64,000 nucleotides of DNA. It comes from Fomes fomentarius (Eukaryota > Basidiomycota > Agaricomycetes > Polyporales > Polyporaceae). The notes under the pieces are model-generated. The model was not told the DNA's origin and searched no databases. It saw only the letters and a list, made by a program, of their open reading frames with translations. The DNA is taken from NCBI GenBank assembly GCA_022606135.1, contig JABYQN010000001.1:4340001-4404000 (forward strand), in the 5' to 3' direction. This document shows, one piece after another, positions 32,540 to 44,871 of the stretch; position 1 is the stretch's first letter, and each line of letters begins with the position of its first letter. The position numbers were made by a program, and so were the translations under genes.

Positions 32540-35350
32540 TCAATGAAGGTCCAACAACCGATACGGCGGCGGCATCGGCCACTCCACATCGAATGCGTCC
32601 AGCCCCGGAGGCGGACTGTGCAGCGGCGGGGGAGGCGGCGGCAGCTGCGTCGTCGGGGGCAACGGCAGAGGTAGCGGCGGCGGCGGCGACGGCGGGGGCA
32701 GTGCACCGCGCCACGACGGCACACTCGCCGCGCGGGACGACGGCAGGCTACCTACAGGCGACCCGACGAGCTGCCATTGTCTCTGTCTCTGTCCCTGTCC
32801 CTGTCGTTGTTGTTGTTGTGGGGGCTTCTCGATCGACCCCCTCCGCCGGCGAGGGACGCGGAGCGGGAGCGTTCCTGGGACGAGGAGGTCGGGCGAGCGG
32901 GGGGACGGCAGGTCCGAGTCGTGGTAGTGGGTCGAATAGGGCGAGAGGGGCGCGTTGACGGACATGGAGTCGCACACCGTCGGGGACGTCGCGGCGGTGC
33001 GCACGGTGGCGGTCGCGCTAGGATGTCGATGCAAGTCCACTTCGTGCACCAGCTGCGCTTCGCGCTGTCTCCCCCCTCCGCCGCCCACTCCTCCTACTCC
33101 TCCTCCCACTGCGCCGACCGCATCCGTGCTGTCCTCGGTGTCCGAGAACACTTCCATCGCCTTGCCCGGTCGGAGCGCGCCCGTGTTCGCGCGGGCGATA
33201 GAGACAGGCGGAGGCCGCCTCGGTCGAGTCATACGCGAGAACGAGCGATGCAAAGTGTCGATCTCACCCACGACGTCGCCCACCCTCTCCTGCCCCTCGG
33301 ACGAAGTCGACTCCTGCCCGTGCCGATGTCCGTATCCCCGTCCGCGCGGTTGCGCAGCGGCGCGCATCCACGAGCGCTGGCTGCGGTGCGTCCGGGTGTA
33401 CGAGTGCTGGTACGCAGGGTGCTCCGGCGAGGCGAAGGACGAGGACGAGTATGAGGAGAAGGCGTTGAGCATCTGCGGGGAGCGGGAGCTGCTGGCGAGG
33501 GCGTCTGGGCGGGCGAGGAAGGGCCGGGCCGCCTGCGTCTCGCGCTCGCGTCTCGCTTTGCGCCGGGCGTGCACGGTGAGCCGCCAGAGTAGGAGGGAGA
33601 GGAGGACGAAGCCGAGCGTGCTGAAGCTCGCTGCGAGGACGATGGTGCGGTGGGCGAGGCTCCTGGACGTTGGGAAGGGAGAGATGAGGCAGGTCAGTCG
33701 CGTGTATGCGCAGGTGAGGAGAAAGGGGAGGGAAAGACTCACGTCTCGCCGTTGGAGGGGGAAACGTCGGTACCGCTGCACAAATATCAGCACAGTGCCG
33801 GCGACAACGCAAGAGCGGACGGGGAAAAACAGCACGTACGGTTCAATAGGCCCTTGCGAGGGTGAGTTCATGGAGAGAACCTGGGCATGCCCAATGTTCA
33901 TCGTGCGTGCGGACGTGAGGATGTCCACCGGGTTGTTCTCGACTCTAAGCGTGTGGTTCGCCTCGAGCAGGCCCATGACCGCATATATCACTTGCGCGCC
34001 GCTATTTGGAGCAGACAAACCGGCGTTCGGAGAGAGTGGCTGGGATGTCTGCCCGTCAATGGTGACGCTGAGCGGAGCACTGTCTGGGTTGAGGTAGCCA
34101 TACAGAACAATGCCTGAACCTATAGCGGACACGGCAGGACAAGTCAACCACAGCATGGAGAAGGCTGTGACTAGCGCGCCATACCCTGCAGTAAATATCT
34201 AATTTTAGCCATGGCATCGCGACATTGATGAAATAACGTACTGTGAAGTTCATTTCCATTGCGCCGAGGCTGTTGTTCGTAGACCTACCCTGCCTGTCAG
34301 CACTTTGTCGCACAAGCACGATGCAACTGCACAGCAACTCACCGCGAATAATTTCCAACCTTCCAAGACACCTTATCCTGCGGCCACCACTGGCACGTCG
34401 GGTCCGTGTGATCTATGACACCAGCGTCGTAGAGCTCGCTCGCAAAGGTAATCTGCGTGTCCACAGATTGGTCTGGGTAAACTTCCTTCCCGTACACTGC
34501 ATGAAAGTCATAGGAATAGGAGACTCACGGAATTGATGTCGAGCCTGGGTCGTGTGGGGTCATTGCTCGTGTTCACAATTCGAATGCTGTGCTGACCAGT
34601 ATGAAGGCCCGTCGCATTGAATAGCACATGGTCCGCCGCTTCCTCCATCCCAGCTATGTAACCCTCGTGCATGGTGGTCTCACCATCGAGGGTAACCTGA
34701 TAGCTGCCCGACCAGTTCCGATATCCCCCATTGACCCTGTTCATTAGGACCACAGGTGAGCACGCTCGAAGCGAAGCTATAAGCAAGATAGCGGGAGCAG
34801 TGGACGCACCATATGTCTGTTGCGGCGTGACGCCCAATGCATGCAGAAAGACACTTGATCAGTGGCCCCGAAGATTTGCTAGAAGGCGGCGAAGACGCCT
34901 TTGTGAAGACTCACCATTGCCCCACCATGAGAAGGTCATGCTCGCGTTTCCAGATTGGGTATTGTCATTGTAGTGGTAGGTAGTCGGGTTTGACTATAGT
35001 CAGATTCGGGTACGCCAGAGAACGTGTGGAGCGACCAATCGTGGTGCGCATTCGAATTTCGGTTCAGGGCAGAAGTGAGGAGTGGATAGGTCAGCAATGT
35101 TCCTTGAGGCTGAGAGGCCTGGGGAGGAGAGCGGTTGCTAACGTACCGGTTCGCCATTGAAGTCCATCTGCCAGGCACTACGGGGTATAGTCGAAAGGAG
35201 GGGACTGGTGTGGGAGACAGTGATATTGGTCGGCATCGCTCACTCGCAGTGTCGCACCTGGCACCAAGACTCGTCCAGCGGAAGTCGGTGTAGGCAAGGT
35301 TATATGCCACGGCGAGGAGGGCGGTCGGACGAATGAGGGGCGGGGCAGAG
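32540..35350 (-). CDS. Single-pass transmembrane protein with extracellular jelly-roll-like repeats and a long Pro/Arg-rich tail
   Basis: Reading from the 5' end, exons give TALLAVAYNLAYTDFRW, SAWQMDFNGEP, YHYNDNTQSGNASMTFSWWG, and GYRNWSGSYQVTLDGETTMH with ATGLHTGQHSIRIVNTSNDP. A second copy of the same outside fold is AIGSGIVLYGYLNPDSAPLS to LLEANHTLRVENNPVD. Then comes a transmembrane helix (TIVLAASFSTLGFVLLSLLL) and a basic stop-transfer (HARRKARRERE). A cytoplasmic tail of about 330 residues follows, with Gly runs, QRQGQGQRQRQ, and PPPSPPPPLPLPLPP near the stop at 32540. N-glycosylation sequons in the outer part (NWS, NAS, NHT) support a surface location. This architecture is common in basidiomycete membrane proteins of unknown ligand. 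The first exon and its ATG are not resolved, so the 5' end is approximate. Confidence 0.7.
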
Positions 35351-36490
35351 CCTGAGCGTGTCGTCAGCCATGGGAAGTTGTTGGGGGCGGATTCCGAGCA
35401 GGCAGACACCGCCTCTGGGCAAGGGAGACAGGTCTCAGCGCAAGATCATGCATCAGGCGTGGAATATCAATGAATCTTGCTGTCCGTCACCAATCATCCT
35501 AGGCGGGCGACAAACTCGGAAGGCCCGTCGGTCAAGCTCGGAGGGGCGCCTGCCATCGCTGTCGCGGGAAAGGAGGTCGGCCGGTGGTGAGGCAGGTGAG
35601 TTGCCCACCGCCAATGAAATTGACGATGTTTCAGCGTGCTAAGCCGTGCATCGTGCCCGGTGCAAAGCCTTACGATGTGCGGGCTACCAGCGTTCAAGTA
35701 AGCTTGTGCGGTGCAAGAACGGATCGTGCGTACGTACACAGTCCCAACCTTCTTTGTCCCACGTCTGTAGACGCGAACAATCCACGCCACAAACGCTTGC
35801 AATTGCCAGCCATCTTCTCTTCTCCTCGACATGAGTGAGAGCCACTGAGCTTGTGCTATCGACAGCGTCCAACTCCACGAGCTCGTCCCCTTTCAAAGCG
35901 GCAGGATGTTCAACTCGAGAGCTAGAGCTCCTAGCGCCACGGGGCTATGCTCATCAACAGCACGCTACAGTCCAGACTGGTTGAACTCTCCTCTCACCGG
36001 GCTCTATGAGAACGGTGTTTCATCTCAGGTTCAGCATCGCCAACTTGAAAATTGCGACTTGGACTGAATGACTCACTTGCCACTCACCAACGGACTTCAT
36101 ACTGTGCCGCAGACGCATTGCAAGCCATCGGCCTTCTAGACATCGGCTTAGAGGTTTACATACATGTTGACTGGGATGGATGACCCGTGGTACAGTGCTC
36201 ACGGACGATATAAGACCGGAGTTCTGAAGACACGACGCTCAGAGTCTAGTTCAAAATCAATGCTTTAGACGCTCTTCTATGCCATCAATGGCTTTCCAGA
36301 TTTGGGAGTGACGTCACCCGCAATTTGTGGCACTGGCAACATGAATTACCATGCCACCCAATAGTCATTGGACTAGCTCTCGCCGCTGTCTCTCTGCAGT
36401 GTTACAGATCCCGCCCCCCGAAGTGCGGCGAACATCTGTTCATTTCCCTGCAACCGGAAGGCAAGTCCCACTTGCTTCTCAAAAATCTCG

Positions 36491-36538
36491 ACTACTAGCC
36501 GCGAGTTCAAGTTCAAGTTCAAGTTCGAGGCTAGTAGT
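36491..36538. repeat. Hairpin enclosing an AGTTCA hexamer repeat
   Basis: The left arm ACTACTAGCC (36491-36500) and right arm GGCTAGTAGT (36529-36538) are exact inverted repeats. The 28-base loop holds tandem AGTTCA/GTTCAA units. Confidence 0.8.
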
Positions 36539-38350
36539 GTGATATCGATGCTTCAAAACATTCATCGACGTTGGACACGTCCTTCTGCAGTACCTACTCA
36601 GACGTGCGCGAGTCTCCCTGGCTTCGTCCGTTGCCTTCTCATTCTAGACAGTGAGACACGTTCGGCACCCGGACATCGCGCACCCTTTGCCTTCCTAGCG
36701 TCTCTTCGTACGCCGGGAAGGTGGTGATGGGAGTCCTCGAGGCTCGCAACGTACCTCGGTGTCGCTCACGACCAATTGGTCTAGTGAATGATCTGATCCT
36801 GAGCCGCCTGGAGTGCCCGTATCGATTTCTCTCTAAATACCGCATTCCTCGATCCGAAGAGTCCCACCAAGGCGGCAGTTCATACCGATCCTGATCCCGA
36901 GACTTGTCTAGTTGCGCCGCTGCCCATGGCGACAGTTCGGGTCGCCCTGGGCGTCGCTCGGTGACCTCTTTGCTGTTCGCGGGTACTTAATGACTCCAAC
37001 ATTGACGGAAGCGATCTATTGCGTGTCAAGCCCGATGTGGATTCCGGTAAGCTACATCTTTCCCGGAAGTTTTAGACTCACCTATACTAGTGCCACCGCG
37101 AGTGTGTCCCGCACGAGATGGGGTTAAATAGTCGCCGACTCGCCATTGCGACGGGATACATACAGCTGTGCCAAACGAGGCATCTCCGCAGGCGGCAGAA
37201 CATGCGCAAACTGAGCGCTGAGCGCTGAGCAACGGGTTGCTGTGGTGTGTTTCTCAAACGGGCGGAATGCGCCATTCAGGGAGATTTGTGTAGTTATCTG
37301 AACAAGTGGGGTCAGAGTTTCACATTTCACTGGTCTCCTACATATCCAGACCAGCGCCACAGCGATTGGATGCGACCCTACGACATCCGGATGCGGGGCC
37401 ATACGCTAAGTTGGTGATTAGACAGTTGGGAGTCCGGGAGCAAAAGGACTCATGCCGGCGATTAGTGTCAAGTGCACTTGTGTGCTGGCATTCAGAAGAA
37501 GTTCACCAGATATATCCACATGGAAAAGCCGAGTTATTGCCCCTGGTTCACGGTCGCAATCAGCTCTGAATGTCCGCCTGGGATGAGTATACGTACGTAT
37601 GCTTCCGTGTCCACGGGCCCAATATAGAATCCTATACTGTACTCGGGCGAGTCGGGACTGTGCGATTGCAGGTCTTTCCTTGGCTGCTCGTTCTCGAATC
37701 TCAAGGACGTCCATGAGAAGACCTTTGCGCCATTTTGACGAACAGTCAAAGAACGCGATGGTAACCGAGTTGTGTCTCAACAAAGTTGAACGATGTACGA
37801 CGTAAACTTGAAGGGATGGGAACGCCAAAAGAGGCAGATCTAATCTGCGCCGTGCGCGAAAGCCCGAATCTCATCAGAATACAATTCGCGGATCTGAGAA
37901 TTAGCTCCGGTGCGTTGATGGATTTGACGTACTTAAGTATATTGGAGAAGATATCCACTCTAGATGCGCAGCTAGCCTTGAGATAGCAGGTCGTAATTTT
38001 GCACGTCGGGATGTCGCGCCCTCGAGCGTGGAGGACAAAGTGAGGGGAGGAGACGGCGGGACATTCTTGAGCGCAGGATAGATAGAAGCGACGATAGTGG
38101 TGGAGGGAAGGAGGCGTTGGAAGACGCCACCGACGACGAGGGCACCGTCGGGCGCGCGGTGGCGACGGCAGACGCTTGGCGGGGCCCATTGCCGACGCTT
38201 CTCGAGCGGCGAGCGGGGGCATTGTCCCGCTCCCACTCAGCGACTTCCTCTCAGCTTCTACTCAGCCAGATCCCAGCCACGTTCTCCGTCTCGCGGCCCC
38301 AGCATCCACTACGGCCGTCGTTCGTACTACCGTGCTTTTTGGGACGACTG

Positions 38351-38356
38351 TATATG
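38351..38356 (+). promoter_or_regulatory. TATA-like box of the F-box-like gene
   Basis: TATATG lies about 42-47 bases before the ATG at 38398, followed by a C/T-rich leader. Confidence 0.35.
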
Positions 38357-38397
38357 CCTTCTAGATCTCCTCTTCCCTGCCTCTGCCTCTGACCGCC

Positions 38398-40354
38398 ATG
38401 TCCTTCCTTTCGCGTCGCCGCAACAACCACAACCACAGCGCAGGATCAGGCCCGCTCCAAGACTCAGCCAACTTCCCCCGCAAGAGCGGGCCCAGCTCGA
38501 TCTACTCGGTCGAGAAGCCCCCGTCCGTGTTACGCAGGCACATCCACTTCCCTTCGTCCCTCAACAAGCTCGCCGCGAAGCTCACCCGCTCGAACACCTC
38601 TGCACGCGGCATACACGGCGCCCCTGTCTCCAATGTCGGAACCCCACTCGCGTACTGGAGAAGCCGTTCGCCCTCTCCCGCGCCGTCCCTCGACATTCGC
38701 ATGCCGACCGGCCTGGGGCGCAGGGCGAGTGAAATCGGTGAGCGGGAGGATTTCCAGGAATATGTGCAACGGCAGTCGCATGAGCGCACACGCAGTATCA
38801 GCCTGCCTGCCTCTCCGACATCACAGGCTGCGCGATGGCGGGCTACACCAGAGCCCAAGAAACCTGCAATGGAACGCATGTCGCCCGAGCTCCTCACGGA
38901 GGTGTTCTCGTATGCCTCCCGTCCGGACATGCTCTCACTTGCGCAGGCTACACGAGTGTTCTCACAGCCAGCGTTGAATGCGCTCTATGACGATCTCGAC
39001 CTGTGCAACGTCGACGACGAACGAATAGAGCAATGCATCTCGACCCTCGCGTCACGAAGACCGCTTGCATCGCTGGTCCGAAAATTCGCCTGCCGCATCC
39101 TCCCGCCACCAGACGGAGACGGTTCGACGTCGCTGAACATGGTGACCTTCGCTATCGCGCTCACAAATATGGATCAGCTACACACCCTCTCGCTGCCCCA
39201 CTTCGACCTTCGCCTCGTCCGCCACGCCGCATTCACTCTGCAACACCTCACGCTCCTCTGTAAAAGCATCTCGCCCGACGACTTCCACGCGCTCTTCTCC
39301 TGGCTCGGTCGCTACCCCTCCTTGCTCTCGCTTTCGCTCCCATCGCTCGTCCTGCCCTCGCTGCCCTCGTCTCCGCTTGCGCCTGTTGATAGCGGCGTCC
39401 CCTCGCGCCCGCATACCCCTCGCACGCCTGATACCCCCAGTCACGACCCATCTGACGTCCCCTCGCACGCATCCGCTTCCCTCTTCCCACCGACTGTCCT
39501 CCCCAACCTACGGCGGTTCGATGGTCCTGTAGTCATGGCAGCCGCACTGGTACCAGGACGCCCTGTCGAGCGCGTGAGGGTCCCAATACACCACACCCTA
39601 TATGACGGTTTGCGCCCATCTGCACTCATGTCCGCGCTCGCGTCAGCGCGTGGCACGCTGCGCGCGCTGACGATCCAACCCGCGTCGACGAAGATCGACC
39701 AGCGCACGCTCGAGCGCGTGGTCATGTCTGCAGGGGCGGAATTGGGCGATTTCGTGGAGACGCTCGAGGTGCACTGGGTGCTCGACGACGATGTGAGTCT
39801 CTCCTTGCTTTCTCTGGTAACCACCACCCTTCCTTTCCCGCCGCCGCTCGGCTGCCCCTTGTCCCGAATAAGCTCTCGCCGTCCGCGCGCCCTTTCTCAC
39901 GCCACCTTCTTTTGACGTTCCGCAGATTCTATACAAGCTCGTCGTCGGCGTCCTCGCTCGCTTCCGCGCTCTCAGAACCCTGACGCTCCAGCGCGACTCG
40001 GCGCCGCCTAAACCGCCCTCGCCCTTGCTTGAGTTCCCCCTCCCGCCCGCCTCGCCCCCGCTCTCGCCCATCAACCCGAACGTGAGCCGCCGCACGTCCG
40101 TCTCCTCGTACTCGTCCGCCTTCCTCTCCGCGCGCAGCGCGCCCGCCAACGGCCCGCTCAGCGCACGCTCGACGGCGGCGGGGGACCCGCCGTTCCCGCG
40201 CGTGCATGAGCGTGCGCACCTGGCGTTGTGGAGCAAGACGTGCCAGACGTTGCACGCCGTCACTTTCTTGTCTGGCGCGGAGTGGCGGGTCTGGCCGAAT
40301 CCGACTGCGGGCGGCCAGCCGCAGTTCGAGTTTGTGGGCTACGACTCGTCGTAG
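38398..40354 (+). CDS. F-box-like protein
   Basis: The ATG at 38398 starts a 460-codon first exon. A single intron (about 39802-39925, GTGAGT...CGCAG) follows, and a second exon ends FEFVGYDSS at TAG 40352-40354. The N-terminal 150 residues are Ser/Arg/Pro-rich and look disordered (MSFLSRRRNNHNH; RSRSPSPAPSLD). An F-box-like helix bundle follows (MERMSPELLTEVFSYASRPD, MLSLAQATRVFSQPALNALY), then leucine-rich segments (LHTLSLPHFDLRLVRHAAFT, YPSLLSLSLPSLVLPSLPSS, LARFRALRTLTLQRD). F-box proteins usually recruit substrates to SCF ubiquitin ligases; the substrate here is unknown. The C-terminal exon contains another disordered Ser/Pro-rich insert before the final domain. Codon use is strongly GC-rich at third positions. 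Confidence 0.8.
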
Positions 40355-40621
40355 CAGTGAGTGAGTGAGGCCTGGGGCCTTCCCTGCCGGGCTCATGGCT
40401 AACCCTCCCCCCCGCCCCGCTCCCCCGCCGCCGAGGGATGGTGACGCCTGGCCGCGAGAGTCATGTGTACCTCGCGCACACGTATCGTTATACCTGAAAA
40501 TTCGCGAACCCTCCGAAATGCAGCGTTCGATGCAACGCAACCTAATGACCAATGACCGTTGTTGATGTCCCATCCCACTCTTACCCCCTCAATCCCTCCG
40601 AACTCTGCTTGTCCGTCCGTC

Positions 40622-40652
<31 letters not shown>

Positions 40653-43324
40653 CGCTTTCACGCAAGTCCAACTCTCCGTCCTCGCATCAATCAGAGCTCC
40701 AACCATCCGTCCGGCACTCCAGGCATCGTCAGTGACATACACTTACTTACCTACCGCCTCCCGCACCTTCATACTATTATCACTACACTATCGCCGTTAT
40801 TCTACTCGTGCGCCGCTCGTACTTGTTCTGCATTTCCTCTCCTCGTGACATCTTGTCGCCCTTACCATTTCCTTTCGAGCGCACGGTACCCCTACTTATC
40901 CAACTTTGGCATATATATAATATATATGAGCTTCTCGCGCTTGGGGCATATGCATTTGCGGTCGCTCGTTTCGGTCCGGATTTGCTGCTGTATCGTGGCC
41001 GCGCTGGCAAATCCTTATTCGATTGGGCTTTCCTTTTCTACCCTGCCCTGCCCAGTGCTGGGGAGTCGGCGCGCGTGCGCGTGCGCGAAAGCAGAGTACG
41101 TATACTCATTGGTGTATAGCACCGGCTATATATCGTCATCGTAATGGCCATTTGCAGTTAGTGTGCCGACTCAGGGTTGCGCGGTGGTTAGCGGCGAGAG
41201 TGCTTATTGCTTATCAGGCGAGCGCATCCTGGGGCCCTGGGCTTACTCGCGTAACTTGCAGAAACAGATATGTAAGTAGCTGTTCCTGGTGCGGTTAATC
41301 GAGGAATGGAAGATTGCCTTTTCCACTGCGTACCTGTACCTTGTATCAGCCGACTGCGTGGACAGATAACTCGAATGGTCGTCGTCCATATCCTATATAC
41401 GCAGCTAGTGGGGATCCTTCGATAACTGGGACAGTCGGCGAGTTACGTATATTATGAGGGTGAGTGCTACGATGCCAGCCAATCAATCGGCCAAATATAT
41501 TCAAGTCAACAGCAGCATGAACACTGGGCACGGCGTGATAAGTAGTTCGACCCAGTGTTGTGCCAGTTAACGAACACTTAGCGCAGTGCACAGTGACGGG
41601 GTGTGCCAACCTGGGTCACTGGTTGACATGGCTGACTGCACGCTTTGTCGACTCGAGCGTGCTTGCCAGAAGTCCGAGATGAGATTGAGTACTAGCTGCT
41701 CGAGTGTGATGCGGATAATACTTTACTTGGTGGAAGGAAAGTATGCAGGCTGGTCATCATCGTCTCCGTATCGCTTCACCGGAATGCATTTTTGAGGTCT
41801 TTGAAATCAGGAAAGTGTCGGTGGCTGATTCAGACTCGGACGTGCGGCGCGGTGCACTTGAGCGTGATTCATTACCATGACCTGTAATAGTATCTGGGGA
41901 CTTTGAAGTGGACAACCATACCATCAACAGCATCAGAGCTGCCTGCAGTGCTCGTCTCAAGAATGGAGGTGCGTTCACCGACGGCGAAATGAAGGGCCGC
42001 CCCATGACATCAGCTACATGATGATACCCCTGGCTGGCTGCCACTGGCGCTGGTTTGGCAGTGATACTACGACCACAATCGTTCGAGATTGACTCTATTT
42101 ATACTTATGGGTAATTGGTCTAAGAAGGAGCTTACTGTAGTAGTAGTCTGTACAACACTTCAAGTCGAAGTGCGTGCCCGTGACCTGGATGAGTACCTTC
42201 TCGGTGACGCCGAGCAGATATCAGGAAGTGCCCATGCTACAATTGTCTTATCAGATAACAGGAAGGGGTCAGGACCCCAGGAGATCCTGGTTCTACTCAA
42301 CTTGTTGAGCAGCGGCCTTGGACTGTGACCTCAACATGGATCCCAGATCTCCATTATGCTAGCACAAAGCAGACCAGGTCTTGTCATTCAAACAACTCGG
42401 TAAGTGAGCGTCAGGTTCTTCTTGAAGTTCTTTTCTCACTAATCACGATCACGTGCGCGCCGCGACGCGCTCATTAAGACCGTGCCTCGGGCATTCTCGA
42501 CTTCATCGATCATCTCCGAGTGTTCGCGGGAGCAAGTTGCCTGTGCTACCCATGTAAAGTACTGAATCTGAGTATCGATCGATATCGTGCGTTGCATATT
42601 GAACTCTCTCGTTTCAGCACTCGTGACCCGGCGTTGTATATCAGTAATACATGAGCTTATACTCGGACTGAGTTTGAGCGCCATAGAATCAGCCTCGGGG
42701 ATATGTTGGTCCTTTCGGTACGCAATCCCGGTGTTTCTAGTTGGTATTCCGGTGACAGGTGGACGACCGATTGGTGGCACAGTCGTTCCACCTGTCATGA
42801 AAACCCTGCACACTGCCGTAAAATCTGACCCGTTGACCACTCAGATTGCAGAACGAGAACAATCCTGGCAGACCCACTGGCATCTCTGACACTGGAACGT
42901 GTTCCTTCCATTCGCATTCGCTGAAGACGATATCAGTCCTCGGGTGGTTTCGGGGTCCCGAGACGCGCGGTGTGGACCAGGCCTCCTCGCCCATCGCTTT
43001 TGACTGGCGAAGATGCTAGAATGCGACGCATGACGTTATGCCGGGGCATGGCACGCTCATATCGACTCATACTCGTCTTTTTTTCTACAGCACGGGCTGC
43101 TTTCCAAGCCGCGGGTGAGGCAGACCCGTTCACGCGGGCGCTACGGTCACGCCCCGTCGCGTCGTAAGCAGTGCACGTGCGGCACGCAAACAGGGACAAA
43201 GAACGCGAGGCGGATACATATACTCGGAGAGCGCGACCGCGTCTAGCTCTGTCCAGTTGTCTCGACTCGACTATCTCAGCGCCCGCTCCTCGACGTGTCC
43301 TGCATTTCCTCCACCACGACAAAC
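40355..43324. other. About 3 kb gene-poor region
   Basis: No gene was recognised. It holds a (TC)n tract at 40625, an AT-rich TATATATAATATATATGAG stretch near 40912, and mixed short frames. A plus-strand frame around 42660-42889 (IPVFLVGIPVTGGRPIGGTV) overlaps an equally open minus-strand frame, so neither can be preferred. Confidence 0.35.
40625..40652. repeat. Dinucleotide microsatellite (TC)n
   Basis: About 14 uninterrupted TC units lie downstream of the F-box-like gene. Confidence 0.9.
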
Positions 43325-44270
43325 ATGGTTGCTACTGTCCAGAAGCCCGCACCCGCCTTCAAGGCCACCGCTGTTGTTGACGGCCTCTTCAAGGACATCT
43401 CCCTGCAGGATTACCTAGGCCAATGGTGCGTATCACAGGTTATCGTTACTGGTCAGTATGGACAGCTCATCGTACCGATTTCTTACAGGGTCGTCCTCTT
43501 CTTCTACCCGCTGTATGTGTTCCCGACAGGCGTCCGTGTTACGCTGTGAGGCTCATACGGCTCTTTGTGCCACAGTGACTTCACCTTCGTCTGCCCGACG
43601 GAGATTCTTGCCTTCAATGACGCCCTTCCCCAGTTCCAAGCGATCAACACTGTTCTCCTCGGTATGCATATCCTGTCGCTCTATCTTACTTATATCATGC
43701 CTACGTTGCCTCCTTCCAGGTGCTTCCACCGACTCGCACTTCTCCCACCTCGCGTGGGCGACCCAGCCCCGCAAGCAGGGTGGCCTCGGTCCCGACCTCA
43801 AGCTCCCTTTGATTGCGGACAAGACTCAAAAAATTGCCCGCGACTATGGTGTCCTTATCGAGGAGGAGGGCGTCGCTCTCCGTGGCCTCTTCATCATCGA
43901 CCCAAAGGGCATCCTCAGGTCCGAATACCTTAGCGCCTCACCTTCAAACTTCCTCTGACCCACAGCCCTCCTCATACAGGCAGATCACCGTCAACGACCT
44001 TCCCGTCGGCCGCTCCGTCGACGAGACCATCCGGCTTGTCAAGGCCTTTCAGTTTACCGTACGTCTACGTCCCCATCCTCCGATCTGATCGGTCGCCTTA
44101 CGTTCCTCTTTGACCCGCAGGATGAGTACGGGGAGGTGTGCCCCGCCAACTGGAACGAGGGTAGCAAGACGATGAAGGCGGATCCCAAGGGCTCCCTCGA
44201 GTACTTTTCGAGCGTCGACGGCAACGGCGCGAACGGGAATGTGAGCAAGAAGCGTGCCCGTGTTGACTAA
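43325..44270 (+). CDS. Typical 2-Cys peroxiredoxin (thioredoxin peroxidase)
   Basis: The enzyme reduces hydrogen peroxide and alkyl hydroperoxides in the cytosol, with electrons from thioredoxin. The ATG at 43325 gives [20 protein letters not shown]. Exons follow with [28 protein letters not shown] (peroxidatic Cys in FVCPTE), [60 protein letters not shown], and [20 protein letters not shown] (resolving Cys in EVCPANW). The stop is TAA 44268-44270. Five short introns are needed and all fit GT...AG. It lacks a targeting signal. The C-terminus is extended compared with the usual YF-ending type ([20 protein letters not shown]), which adds a basic end. It is the best-conserved gene of its section and convergent with TRM112. 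Confidence 0.95.
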
Positions 44271-44871
44271 TTAATCCTTCTGTGATTCTGATCATGCCCT
44301 CCCTCACATATGAGCAGCTGTCGCACTGACGGCCGGTCGGGAGGGTCTGATCTTTCGCCGAGCCTGTCGTCCGTCTCGCTGTCGTCAGATCGTGCCCCTC
44401 CTCCCTCTGATCTAGTGTGCCCCGTGGTCCGGTTTGTTAATGTCTTGTGCACGTCATGACATACCCACCCCATAGATCTTAGAGAGTTGTGTTGATCCCT
44501 AGAGATAGACTAGATGGGTGATGCTTCGTTGCTTCGTAGAACATGCTTCAGTCCCAGTGTAGAGTAATGTCTACTTACAGCTTCTTCGTGCTAGATGATG
44601 CAGTGTGTGGGGGATGGCGCGGTAGCGGGTGAGGAGTGTAGGAGGTGTCGCGTTGGATCTAGCTGTATTGCTAATATGACCCCCGCTCTTGATGATGATT
44701 CCTACCTACACTTGTGTCTGTTCCGATCGATATCTCCGGCGACTCCACTATCGCAGCAGTGTTTTGTCTACAACCCGCAATCAAAATGCAATGGATGATC
44801 CCGGGAACATGACACGCACGTTGTCTTCTCGACTTGAACGAAGTCTTGAATATCTTCGATTTGTCGAGTCT
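44271..44871. other. Convergent 3' region between peroxiredoxin and TRM112
   Basis: No gene was recognised; the two facing genes end here. Confidence 0.45.

Larger units (their letters stand above)
35351..38397. other. About 3 kb with no confident gene
   Basis: Protein-like islands occur without a joinable model. A minus-strand frame near 35830-35890 reads KGDELVELDAVDSTSSVALT. A minus-strand frame at 37534-37749 contains FSWTSLRFENEQPRKDLQSH. A plus-strand frame at 37786-37986 reads MGTPKEADLICAVRESPNLI and ends at a stop. None has a recognised family. A hairpin with hexamer repeats lies at 36491-36538. Confidence 0.3.

Noticed and set aside
32955..34097. 380-codon plus-strand open frame
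   Set aside because: Antisense to the transmembrane protein gene; Arg/Ser/Cys-rich with no motif.
39643..40573. Overlapping minus-strand open frames of 206 and 214 codons
   Set aside because: Antisense to the F-box-like gene; Arg/Gly-rich shadow composition.
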